Assembly (NCBI GenBank): GCA_045530865.1
Contig: JAZSCX010000118.1
Location: 1 to 18,299, forward strand
Direction of reading: 5' to 3'
DNA length: 18,299 nt
From: Avoscillospira sp045530865
GTDB taxonomy: Bacteria; Bacillota; Clostridia; Oscillospirales; Oscillospiraceae
Program-made: the position numbers and the translations under genes
Notes under the pieces: model-generated
What the model was told of the DNA's origin: nothing
What the model saw: the letters and a program-made list of their open reading frames with translations, nothing else
Database searches by the model: none
Shown here: positions 6,727 to 13,212 of the stretch, in pieces
How the letters are laid out: every line of letters begins with the position of its first letter
Position numbering within the stretch: position 1 is the first letter of the stretch

Positions 6727-8988
6727 TTAGTTCAGCTCCAGAGTATGGACCTCTGCCAGCCAGCCGTAGTAGGGAGTCAGATCACCGGGGATGGTGTCGA
6801 CCTTGATACGGGTGGTGGAAACCAGAGTAGCTTCCTGTCTCTGGTAGGTGGGCAGCTCAACGCCCCAATCCATCAGCATTTCCAGAGCTTCCTTATAGGT
6901 AGCCTTACGGAATGCCTGATCGGTGGAGGAACGGCCTTCCATGATCAGCTCGTCCAGAGCGGGATCCTGGATGCCGTAGTGGTTGGAGTTGGAGGAGCCT
7001 TCCAGACCGTGGACGTTGGAGGAGTGGTAGACCTGATACATATCGGGATCGGGAGTTGCGCCCCATGCAGCGGCCCACATATCGCAGGTGCCTGCATCCA
7101 GAGCATCCCACAGCTCGTTGGAGTCAGCGGGGTCATTGATGATCAGGGTCAGGCCCATTTCTTCCAGAACGTTCTTGGTCTCGGTCAGGATGCCGTAGGC
7201 GGGGTGATCACCAACACCGTCAGCGGGGATGATGATTTCCCATTCCATTTCGCCGCCGGCGGGAGCAGCGGTGAACTTGCCGGAAGCTTCGTCAAAGGTG
7301 TAGCCGGCAGCCTTGAACAGGGAGATGGCAGCTTCCTTGGAGGCAGCGACCTTCTCTTCCTGGGTCATGTCAGCAGTGATGACGACGTTGCCGTCAGCAT
7401 CCTTGCAGTATGCCAGGTTGTAGCCTTCGTCAGCGGGCTTGGGAGCAGCCCAGGAGGTGTTGGAGATGGGGTACTGGATAACAGCAGCGCGGTCGCCGTA
7501 GTAAGCATAGACAACGGGCTCACGATAGACAGCCATGATGGTAGCGATGCCGCGGCGCAGAGCCTTGGAAGCGTCGGAAGCCTTGTCGTCGCCGACCTTG
7601 ACGTTGTCAGCATTGATGCCGATGTAGCCATAGCCCAGGAAGTCAGTGGTCAGAGTGGTGAGCTTTTCGCCAACCAGCTCGCCGTTGGGGTTGTGGCCCT
7701 TAATGGCAGCGATGTCGTCATCGTTAAAGTTGGGAACGGTGGCATCGAACAGGTCGGTGGTCATGCCGGTGACCTTGTCAGCGGTGCCGACGCCCTGGAT
7801 CTTGAAGTAAGGAATCTTGGGAGCGCCCAGGAAGTAGGTTTCGTTGGCCTCGAAGGACAGAACGTTGTTCTCGTAGGAGACATACTTGTAGGGGCCGGCG
7901 CCCATGGGGGTGGTAGTCTTAGCGCGGATCATGCTCAGGTCGCCCTTGGGGAAGCCGAACTTGTTGTTCTCGTAGTCATACTGCTCGGCATCGCCGTAGT
8001 AGTGCAGAGGAGCAACCTGCAGAGTCAGCTGATAGATAAAGGTGGGGTCAACTCTTTCGACCAGGATCTCCAGAGAGTAGTCGCCGGTCTTCTTGATGCC
8101 AGCGATGTTGTCAGCGCCGGAGCCGACGGAAACACCGATGGTGTAGTCGGAGTAGTTCTCCATGAAGTCAAACAGGGAGGTGCCTGCGGACTCAACACTG
8201 TTCATGGTAACCAGATCGCCTGCGTATGCATCATACATCATAGCGAAGAAGTCTGCAGCAGTGGCGTCCTCAGCCAGGCCGGCGAAGCCCCATGCGGCAG
8301 CGCCTTCAGCAACATTGGTGCCGTAGCCTGCATCGATGCAGTAGTCAGCGATTTCCTGTGCAAACTTGGCGCCGGCCTGGTCCACGTCAGCCCAGAAAGC
8401 AGTCTGCTTGGCTTCATCCCAGTAGGTGAAGTCGGTGTTGTCGCGGCCAGCGGCAGCCATCAGGTTGAACAGGGTGTCCATACCTGCGCGGTAGTCTTCC
8501 ATACCAACAATGGCCTGAGAGTACAGGGTGGAAGAGCCGTCAAAGGTGGGGTCGGACAGAACGTACATGGTGAAGATGACGTCGTCAGCGGTCAGCTTCT
8601 TGCCGTCGGAGAACTTGACGTCGTCGCGCATGTCGATCTTGTAAGTAACGGTGCCATCAGCGTTCTCAACGATTTCGCAGTTGGCAATGGAGTTGTAGGT
8701 GTAGTCAGTGCCGTTGTAGGGAATGACCACGCCGTCCTTACCGTTCAGGACAACATTGCCTTCACGGTCGGAAGTCAGCAGGGACACCTGCGTCATGGCA
8801 ACGGCGTCCTGGTCGTAGCTGGTATCAGCGAAGAAGGGGCTAAACTTCTGGGACATGTAGTCGTTGGCAAACACCAGAGTGTTGGCTTCGGAAGCCTCAG
8901 GCTTCTTGGCAGCACAGCCGGCGAACACACCCAGAACCAGCACGAAGACCAGCATCAGAGAGAGAGTCTTTGTGAGTTTGGATTTCAT
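6727..8988 (-). CDS. oppA: Peptide-binding lipoprotein OppA (SBP family 5), enlarged
   Basis: A 753-residue extracytoplasmic binding protein that delivers peptides to OppBC; most relatives have 500-600 residues. A signal peptide (KSKLTKTLS then a hydrophobic stretch) ends in the lipobox VFAGC, so Cys25 would be lipidated after cleavage. The family 5 core is visible: an early strand region (TLVFANDY), DMRDDVKFSDGKKLTADDV (119-137), PMGAGPYKYVSYE (361-373) and the late DMWAAAWGATPDP segment. About 125 residues (168-292), mostly helical and acidic, are inserted between the GMEDY region and AGIKKTGDYSLEI. TAGGAGG lies 8 nt before ATG. First gene of the operon; the hairpins after it suggest higher expression than the permeases. 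Peptide specificity cannot be read from sequence. Confidence 0.93.
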   Translation of the reverse strand: MKSKLTKTLSLMLVFVLVLGVFAGCAAKKPEASEANTLVFANDYMSQKFSPFFADTSYDQDAVAMTQVSLLTSDREGNVVLNGKDGVVIPYNGTDYTYNSIANCEIVENADGTVTYKIDMRDDVKFSDGKKLTADDVIFTMYVLSDPTFDGSSTLYSQAIVGMEDYRAGMDTLFNLMAAAGRDNTDFTYWDEAKQTAFWADVDQAGAKFAQEIADYCIDAGYGTNVAEGAAAWGFAGLAEDATAADFFAMMYDAYAGDLVTMNSVESAGTSLFDFMENYSDYTIGVSVGSGADNIAGIKKTGDYSLEILVERVDPTFIYQLTLQVAPLHYYGDAEQYDYENNKFGFPKGDLSMIRAKTTTPMGAGPYKYVSYENNVLSFEANETYFLGAPKIPYFKIQGVGTADKVTGMTTDLFDATVPNFNDDDIAAIKGHNPNGELVGEKLTTLTTDFLGYGYIGINADNVKVGDDKASDASKALRRGIATIMAVYREPVVYAYYGDRAAVIQYPISNTSWAAPKPADEGYNLAYCKDADGNVVITADMTQEEKVAASKEAAISLFKAAGYTFDEASGKFTAAPAGGEMEWEIIIPADGVGDHPAYGILTETKNVLEEMGLTLIINDPADSNELWDALDAGTCDMWAAAWGATPDPDMYQVYHSSNVHGLEGSSNSNHYGIQDPALDELIMEGRSSTDQAFRKATYKEALEMLMDWGVELPTYQRQEATLVSTTRIKVDTIPGDLTPYYGWLAEVHTLELN

Positions 8989-9019
8989 TTCTTTTCCTCC
9001 TAATTTTTATTTTATTTAA

Positions 9020-9031
9020 CGGTTTAAACCG
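9020..9031. promoter_or_regulatory. 12-bp perfect palindrome upstream of oppA (possible operator)
   Basis: CGGTTTAAACCG is self-complementary and lies 32-43 bp before the oppA start in an AT-rich stretch. Nearby minus-strand hexamers (TTGTTA-17-TTAAAC, or TAAAAT) could form a weak promoter overlapping it. It does not fit the cre consensus of CcpA. No regulator is identified. Confidence 0.3.
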
Positions 9032-9057
9032 AAAAATACTTGGATAACAAAACAGCT

Positions 9058-9078
9058 CATGGATATGGAATATCCATG
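9058..9078. promoter_or_regulatory. Palindrome CATGGATAT-3-ATATCCATG upstream of oppA
   Basis: Perfect 9-bp arms (9058-9066, 9070-9078) around 3 nt. It sits between the terminator-like palindrome at 9081-9098 and the oppA leader. It could be an operator for a dimeric regulator or a leader hairpin. Confidence 0.35.
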
Positions 9079-9098
9079 AAAAAACGCCATGGCGTTTT
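9079..9098 (-). terminator. Terminator-like palindrome after the 190-residue membrane protein gene
   Basis: AAAACGCCATGGCGTTTT (9081-9098) is an 18-bp perfect palindrome. On the minus strand it runs into two further T residues, giving TTTTTT. It follows the gene ending at 9221 and would insulate it from oppA. The stem is short (about 7 bp once a loop is allowed), so strength is uncertain. Confidence 0.5.
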
Positions 9099-9109
9099 GG
9101 TTCAAAGCT

Positions 9110-9210
9110 TGTCATTCCGAGGAGGGCGTAAGCCCGACGTGGGAATCCGTATTCCACACCCATCCGCTGTGGGATATGATTGCCACAGCCTTTCAGGCCT
9201 CGCAATGACA
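9110..9210. mobile_element. 101-bp MITE-like palindromic element
   Basis: The ends are inverted: TGTCATTCCGAGG (9110-9122) and CCTCGCAATGACA (9198-9210) pair with one mismatch over 13 bp. It holds no gene. Internal half-palindromes include GGGCGTAAGCCC and the paired tracts GTGGGAATCC / GATTGCCACA. No clear target-site duplication flanks it. It resembles the short TGTCATTGCGAG-type interspersed repeats seen in Clostridia and is probably non-autonomous. Confidence 0.6.
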
Positions 9211-9220
9211 TTTCGTATTA

Positions 9221-9793
9221 TCACTTCTTATTCTTCCCGGCCTGCGGCTTTTCGGGATTCTCCTCCTGCACCATTTCCAGCTCCTTCCGCTTGGAAAACA
9301 GCACAATACTGCAGGTGGCGGCGCCCATGGCGCAGATACAGGTGATATAGTCGCCCGCAGCAGGAGTCAGTCGGCTCAGCTGCAAAATGCATCCGACCAC
9401 GGAAACCAGTGTCAATCCCAGAAGAAACAGGCTCGCGCCGCTCATCCGGTCATGGAGCAGATCGTAATGCTCCCGGGTGACCTTCTCCCCCGCCGTCCAC
9501 AGCCGCCACACAGCAGTTGCCGCAAACATCCACGGAATCCATGCCGCGGAAGCAGGCACCTGAATGAACCAGGTACGGGTAAAGGCGCAGTCGATACACA
9601 TAGGAATCAGCAGGAGCAGCGCCATCCCGGCGATACCAACCAGATAGATCCACCGCAGCCGCCGGATCCGATCCGGTTCGGCAGCAAACCTGAAATACGG
9701 GCCGACATAAATCCGAACTGCTTTCTGCCGCTTTTTCCCCGGCTGATCCACATATTCGATCTCATAGTCTTTGGCGTATTTTCGGTATCCCAA
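9221..9793 (-). CDS. Four-span membrane protein of unknown function, TTG start
   Basis: A 190-residue protein with a basic, tyrosine-rich N-terminal region (YRKYAKDYEIEYVDQPGKKR), four hydrophobic helices at about 48-67, 76-98, 117-138 and 147-166, and a charged Lys-rich C-terminal tail ending GKNKK. No ATG fits; TTG at 9793 is chosen because AAGGAG lies 8 nt upstream and the ORF is in good position behind the promoter at 9841-9869. I do not recognise a family. It is a single-gene unit with its own promoter, probably ended by the palindrome at 9079-9098. Confidence 0.75.
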   Translation of the reverse strand: MGYRKYAKDYEIEYVDQPGKKRQKAVRIYVGPYFRFAAEPDRIRRLRWIYLVGIAGMALLLLIPMCIDCAFTRTWFIQVPASAAWIPWMFAATAVWRLWTAGEKVTREHYDLLHDRMSGASLFLLGLTLVSVVGCILQLSRLTPAAGDYITCICAMGAATCSIVLFSKRKELEMVQEENPEKPQAGKNKK

Positions 9794-9840
9794 GGCCGTT
9801 GCTCCTTCAAATCTGCAAAAACGCAGAATTTTCTTTATTT

Positions 9841-9869
9841 ACTGTATCACATCGATGCGCAACTTTCAA
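9841..9869 (-). promoter_or_regulatory. Promoter of the four-span membrane protein gene
   Basis: On the minus strand TTGAAA (9869-9864), a 17-nt spacer and TACAGT (9846-9841) preceded by TGA, an extended -10. The expected start of transcription is near 9834, giving a leader of about 40 nt before the TTG start. Confidence 0.65.
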
Positions 9870-9942
9870 GTCTAATCTTTCTTTTTGGAATAATCTTATA
9901 TTTCCTGTATTTTTCTGTGCAATTATGTATTTTTATCAACCA

Positions 9943-9980
9943 GAAATGAGAATTTATGCATCATTTTTTATTCTCATTTC
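9943..9980 (-). terminator. Inverted repeat spanning the murI stop codon
   Basis: GAAATGAGAAT (9943-9953) and ATTCTCATTTC (9970-9980) are perfect 11-bp arms around 16 nt that include the last codons of murI. The distal side has no clean U-tract (TCTGGTTGATAAAAAT), so it may be a weak terminator or a stability hairpin. Confidence 0.4.
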
Positions 9981-10778
9981 AGCTGTTTGCATGACATTCT
10001 CCGAAAAGCTGCGTCTGAGCAGCATTTCGCTTCTTTCCAGCAGTTCCGGCTCCGGGGAGGAATTGCGGAATTCCACCTGTCCGGGGCGATCGGACTGCCG
10101 CAGCAGATCCCGAATCTCCAGCTGACGGCACAGCTGCCGTGCCACGCCCTCGGCGCCATCGAGAATCTCCGGACTTCTGCCCAGCAGCCGCCGCAGCACC
10201 GGACGGAGGAAGGGATAGTGGGTGCATCCCAGCACCACCGCATCCACCGGCACCTTGGCAAAAGGCTCCAGCTTCTCCAGCAGATACCGCTCCACTTCAA
10301 CCCCATCCAGTTGCCCCCGCTCCACAAATTCCATCAATCCGGTGCAGGATACGGGGACAATCTCCGCCTGATCGGCATACTGCATCCACAAGTCATGGAA
10401 CTTCTGTTCCTTCAGGGTCATGGCTGTCGCCATGACCAGCACCCGCCCGCCGGGATGGCGTTCCACCGCAGGCTTCAGAGCAGGCTCCGTGCCGATGATG
10501 GGCACCTCCGGATACCGCTGCCGCAGCTCTGCCGCCGCAGCGGAGGTAGCCGTGTTGCATGCGATCACAATGGCCTTGGCGCCCTCAGACAGCAGCCTTT
10601 CCGCTGCCCGCACGGATAGGTTCAGGACCTCCTCCGCACTGCGGATCCCATAGGGCGCATGGAGGGAATCTCCGAAATACAGATAGTTTTCCGCCGGAAG
10701 CAGCTTCCGGGTCTGCTGCAGCACACTGATGCCGCCAAGACCGGAATCGAAAAATCCCACAGGGTTGTTGCGTTCCAC
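9954..10778 (-). CDS. murI: Glutamate racemase
   Basis: A 274-residue cytoplasmic, cofactor-independent racemase that converts L-glutamate to D-glutamate for peptidoglycan. Seen: the N-terminal GFFDSGLGGISVL motif (8-20), ENYLYFGDSLHAPYG (30-44), catalytic cysteine 74 in ACNTAT and the second catalytic cysteine 185 in GCTHYPF, about 110 residues apart as the two-base mechanism requires. Length is normal. The start is GTG at 10778, with GAAGGAGG 9 nt upstream; no better start is present. It follows the eight-span membrane protein gene but is separated by a terminator-like hairpin, so it may depend on read-through or an unseen promoter. Confidence 0.95.
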   Translation of the reverse strand: MERNNPVGFFDSGLGGISVLQQTRKLLPAENYLYFGDSLHAPYGIRSAEEVLNLSVRAAERLLSEGAKAIVIACNTATSAAAAELRQRYPEVPIIGTEPALKPAVERHPGGRVLVMATAMTLKEQKFHDLWMQYADQAEIVPVSCTGLMEFVERGQLDGVEVERYLLEKLEPFAKVPVDAVVLGCTHYPFLRPVLRRLLGRSPEILDGAEGVARQLCRQLEIRDLLRQSDRPGQVEFRNSSPEPELLERSEMLLRRSFSENVMQTAEMRIKNDA

Positions 10779-10802
10779 TCGGTTTCCCCTCCTTCTTACA
10801 TA

Positions 10803-10830
10803 AAATCGCGCAGAAGAATCTGCGCGATTT
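10803..10830 (-). terminator. Terminator hairpin between the eight-span membrane protein gene and murI
   Basis: AAATCGCGCAGA (10803-10814) and TCTGCGCGATTT (10819-10830) form a perfect 12-bp stem with a 4-nt loop, followed on the minus strand by TTTTA. It starts 12 nt after the end of the gene at 10842 and lies only 25 nt before the murI start. Confidence 0.7.
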
Positions 10831-10841
10831 GGAAACAGAAT

Positions 10842-11591
10842 TTATTCTTCCTCTCCCCGCGGTTTCCGGGGCATGGGACGCAGCAGCAGCCACAGCTGCA
10901 CCAGCAGCCATACTGCCACGCCCAGATAACTCAGCAGCTCCGCAACAGGAGTCCCCGCCATGGAAACAGCGCTGAAAAACACGCCGCACAAGGCATAGAA
11001 CACCGTGATCCGGCGTCCGCCCTGATCAAAACAGTAGCCGCTCAGATGAATCAGGGCGCACATGGCCGCGATCAGTGCCAACAGATCAAAGCAGTAGTCC
11101 AGGATCACAGGATCCCGGGTCCAGAGTCGAAACTGGCAGACCAGATCCACCACCAGAAACAGCACGGGAAGCAAATACAGTGCCGCATGGGCTTTTGCAC
11201 CCCGATGGCGCAGCACTGACACAACAACCCAGCACAGTGCCGCCAGAATACCGCCCAGCCCCACAATCAGGTCAGCCTTCTGCTCCATGGACAGCAGTGA
11301 CATGATGCTGCCGGCAGCCAGCAGAACACCTGCCAGACAGCCACCCACCAGCGGCAGCATCCGCGTGCTGCTGAGAGTCTGATACTTTTTTCTCTTCCGA
11401 AGCAGGAACGAAATGGCCGCGAACAAAAGCACTACAAGAATGGTGACCCAGATCAGCGGCATTTTGCTGCCGGGAATGACTCCGATGGCATCAAAGGCCG
11501 TTTGCAGCTGGCTGCGGCGCAGGAAAAAGCCCAGCCCCGCCAGAATAATAGTAATGATCATCACCGGAACTCCACCCAATTTACGCTCCAT
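10842..11591 (-). CDS. Eight-span integral membrane protein of unknown function
   Basis: A 249-residue protein made almost wholly of hydrophobic helices: about 8-24, 45-64, 79-100, 107-127, 135-153, 163-187, 195-212 and 218-238. Short basic loops (RKRKKY, RHRGAK) and the charged tail PMPRKPRGEEE suggest the C-terminus is cytoplasmic. The start at ATG 11591 is preferred to an upstream TTG at 11654, because that TTG coincides with the -35 box of a good promoter; AGGGGATC precedes the ATG. I recognise no family or catalytic motif. Neighbouring genes give no functional hint. Confidence 0.75.
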   Translation of the reverse strand: MERKLGGVPVMIITIILAGLGFFLRRSQLQTAFDAIGVIPGSKMPLIWVTILVVLLFAAISFLLRKRKKYQTLSSTRMLPLVGGCLAGVLLAAGSIMSLLSMEQKADLIVGLGGILAALCWVVVSVLRHRGAKAHAALYLLPVLFLVVDLVCQFRLWTRDPVILDYCFDLLALIAAMCALIHLSGYCFDQGGRRITVFYALCGVFFSAVSMAGTPVAELLSYLGVAVWLLVQLWLLLRPMPRKPRGEEE

Positions 11592-11625
11592 CGTGATCCC
11601 CTGCTTTCTTCCATGATTTCTATTT

Positions 11626-11654
11626 AGTATAACACAAAATCGGGCCGTTTGCAA
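11626..11654 (-). promoter_or_regulatory. Promoter of the eight-span membrane protein gene
   Basis: Minus strand TTGCAA (11654-11649), 17-nt spacer, TATACT (11631-11626) with TGT immediately before it (extended -10). Transcription should begin near 11619, about 28 nt before the ATG at 11591. Confidence 0.7.
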
Positions 11655-11669
11655 AGCTATTTTGTCTCC

Positions 11670-12323
11670 CTAAAGCCGCCACCAGCGTTTTTCTGTCTCT
11701 GCGCATACAAAACCCAGCCTTTCATACAAGGAAATGGCCCGACGGTTGGTGCTGGCTACCTTCAGCCGCAGCTCCGTGGAGGGCACCATGGGCAAAACCG
11801 CCAGCGCCAGTTCGTAGCCCAGTCCCCGGTATTCCGGCAGCACGGCGATTCCCTCCAGTCCGGCCTTGGAGATCTCCGCCACACCGGCGTATACCCCCTC
11901 CACCTTCGCCAGCCACGCCAGATCCTCCCCATAGAGGGGCTCCAGACTGGTCCGGTCATAGGAGGCCGCGCAGGGTACCTCCCGGAAACAGGCATTGTAG
12001 ATCCGAAGATAATCTCCGCTGTTTTCCTTTGTCAGGGGCTCCAGTGTCAGGGGCTGTTCCGGCTCCGGCAGTCCTGCCTTGGGCCGTGTCATGATCCGCA
12101 TCTCCCACGCAGGCTCCGCGGGCAGCTCCTCCAGCTCCCACGAAGCATAGATCCGCTCCGTACCCACAGCCCGGCAGAAGCTTTTGCATTCCTCCAGCAG
12201 CGCTGCTTTTTGATCGTTCCAAACCGATCGAATCAGCACATATGCCGTGCCATTCCATGGAATTTCCCGCAAAATCAGGGTCGCAATGCCGTAGGAAGAG
12301 GTGAAAACAGGGATGTTTTTCAT
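11670..12323 (-). CDS. GNAT-family N-acetyltransferase
   Basis: A 217-residue protein whose C-terminal half is a GNAT acetyl-CoA-dependent transferase. Motif A is LEGIAVLPEYRGLGYELA (156-173), with the R-G-L-G-Y acyl-CoA pyrophosphate loop at 166-170. Motif B is VASTNRRAISLYERLGF (189-205). The N-terminal half (1-90) is less conserved and may be a second, degenerate GNAT-like lobe. ATG 12323 overlaps the tatD stop codon (ATGA), and GGAG lies 8 nt upstream inside tatD, so the genes are translationally coupled; a longer frame back to 12590 lies inside tatD and is rejected. The substrate is unknown. Confidence 0.85.
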   Translation of the reverse strand: MKNIPVFTSSYGIATLILREIPWNGTAYVLIRSVWNDQKAALLEECKSFCRAVGTERIYASWELEELPAEPAWEMRIMTRPKAGLPEPEQPLTLEPLTKENSGDYLRIYNACFREVPCAASYDRTSLEPLYGEDLAWLAKVEGVYAGVAEISKAGLEGIAVLPEYRGLGYELALAVLPMVPSTELRLKVASTNRRAISLYERLGFVCAETEKRWWRL

Positions 12324-13102
12324 GGTTTTTCTCCGATTTTGAACAGGTTCAGGGCGTTTTCCCGGGTGATTTTGGCCACTTTTTCCACGGAAATGCCCCG
12401 TAATTCGGCGATTTTTTTCGCCATTTTGGGGATCATGGTGCTGTCTGACCGCCTGCCCCGGAAGGGTTCCGGCGCCATATAGGGGCAGTCCGTCTCCAAC
12501 AAGAGACGGTTCAGCGGCGCCCACTGGGCCACTTCCACGGCTTTTCTGGCGTTTTTGAAGGTGATCACACCCGTAAACCCGATGTGCCATCCCCGTTTGA
12601 CCACTTCTTTGGCGTATTCCAGCGACCCGGAGAAGCAGTGAAACACGCCCTTCACATCGGGAAACTCATCTACGATCCGCAGGGTATCCTCATAAGCATC
12701 CCGCTGGTGGACGATGACCGGCAGCTGCAGCTCCTGTGCCAGCGCCATCTGTAGGCGAAAAGCCTCCTGCTGCCGTGCCCGGGGCACATCTTCATAATAA
12801 TAGTCCAGACCGATCTCGCCGATGGCCATGACCTTGGGATGGGAGGCCAGATTGCGGTACATCTCCACCAGACCGGCATCCACCTTGTCCGCATCGTCGG
12901 GATGGCTGCCCACGGAGGCATAAATAAAGTCATACTGCTCCGCCAGCCGGATAGACTTCAGGCTGGAGGTCAGATCACAGCCCACATTCATGATCCGGCC
13001 AATGTGATGCTCCGCCATGGAAGCCAGCACTTCCGCCTGATCCTCCTGAAAACGGTGGCTGTCATAATGGGCATGGGAATCAAAAAACCAGGGTTCCTGC
13101 AT
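12320..13102 (-). CDS. tatD: TatD-family metal-dependent hydrolase (DNase)
   Basis: A 260-residue TIM-barrel hydrolase, normal length. Metal ligands are visible: His10 and His12 (FFDSHAHYD), Glu96 (IGEIGLDYYY), His132 (VIVHQRDAY), His155 (VFHCFSGS) and Asp205 (LLETDCPYMAPEPFRG). Family members cleave DNA 3'-5' and have proposed roles in repair or quality control; the Firmicutes version is often called YcfH/YabD. ATG 13102 is chosen over 13150 because TGGAG lies 7 nt upstream and the protein then starts a few residues before the HAH motif; the longer form would begin in a genomic repeat. It is co-transcribed with the GNAT gene. The start region is unusually folded. Confidence 0.93.
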   Translation of the reverse strand: MQEPWFFDSHAHYDSHRFQEDQAEVLASMAEHHIGRIMNVGCDLTSSLKSIRLAEQYDFIYASVGSHPDDADKVDAGLVEMYRNLASHPKVMAIGEIGLDYYYEDVPRARQQEAFRLQMALAQELQLPVIVHQRDAYEDTLRIVDEFPDVKGVFHCFSGSLEYAKEVVKRGWHIGFTGVITFKNARKAVEVAQWAPLNRLLLETDCPYMAPEPFRGRRSDSTMIPKMAKKIAELRGISVEKVAKITRENALNLFKIGEKP

Positions 13103-13142
13103 AAACGATCTCCAATCGTTTTTATTCGTCGGCGGAGCCGAC
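13103..13142 (-). promoter_or_regulatory. Two leader hairpins before tatD, one with the SD in its loop
   Basis: AAACGAT (13103-13109) pairs perfectly with ATCGTTT (13115-13121). On the minus strand the 5-nt loop is TGGAG, the Shine-Dalgarno, and the stem ends at the base before the ATG. A second hairpin, GTCGGC-GGA-GCCGAC (13128-13142), lies just upstream. Confidence 0.55.
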
Positions 13143-13148
13143 ACAATC

Positions 13149-13177
13149 ATTGTCCATCGTCAATTGTCCATTGTCAA
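13149..13177 (-). promoter_or_regulatory. Candidate tatD promoter inside a genomic repeat
   Basis: Minus strand TTGACA (13177-13172), exact consensus, a 17-nt spacer, then GACAAT (13154-13149). It is made of repeated GGACAATTGACGATGGACAATG-type units like those at 18105-18131. It is the only visible promoter between the phosphorylase terminator and tatD. Confidence 0.4.
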
Positions 13178-13179
13178 CT

Positions 13180-13208
13180 AAAAATGCTCCCCATCGGGGA
13201 GCATTTTT
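13180..13208 (-). terminator. Terminator of the glycogen phosphorylase gene
   Basis: Perfect 13-bp arms AAAAATGCTCCCC (13180-13192) and GGGGAGCATTTTT (13196-13208) with a 3-nt loop. On the minus strand the stem closes with TTTTT, 5 nt after the phosphorylase stop codon. It separates the gene from tatD. Confidence 0.85.
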
Positions 13209-13212
13209 AAAA

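Noticed and set aside
6619..9003. Plus-strand frame of 794 codons opposite oppA
   Set aside because: Same antisense-register effect; low-complexity Gly/Val-rich product without ribosome binding site, while the minus strand encodes a clear lipoprotein.
11670..12590. Longer start for the acetyltransferase (306 residues from 12590)
   Set aside because: The extra N-terminus is encoded inside tatD out of frame; the ATGA overlap at 12323-12320 with an SD is the better start.
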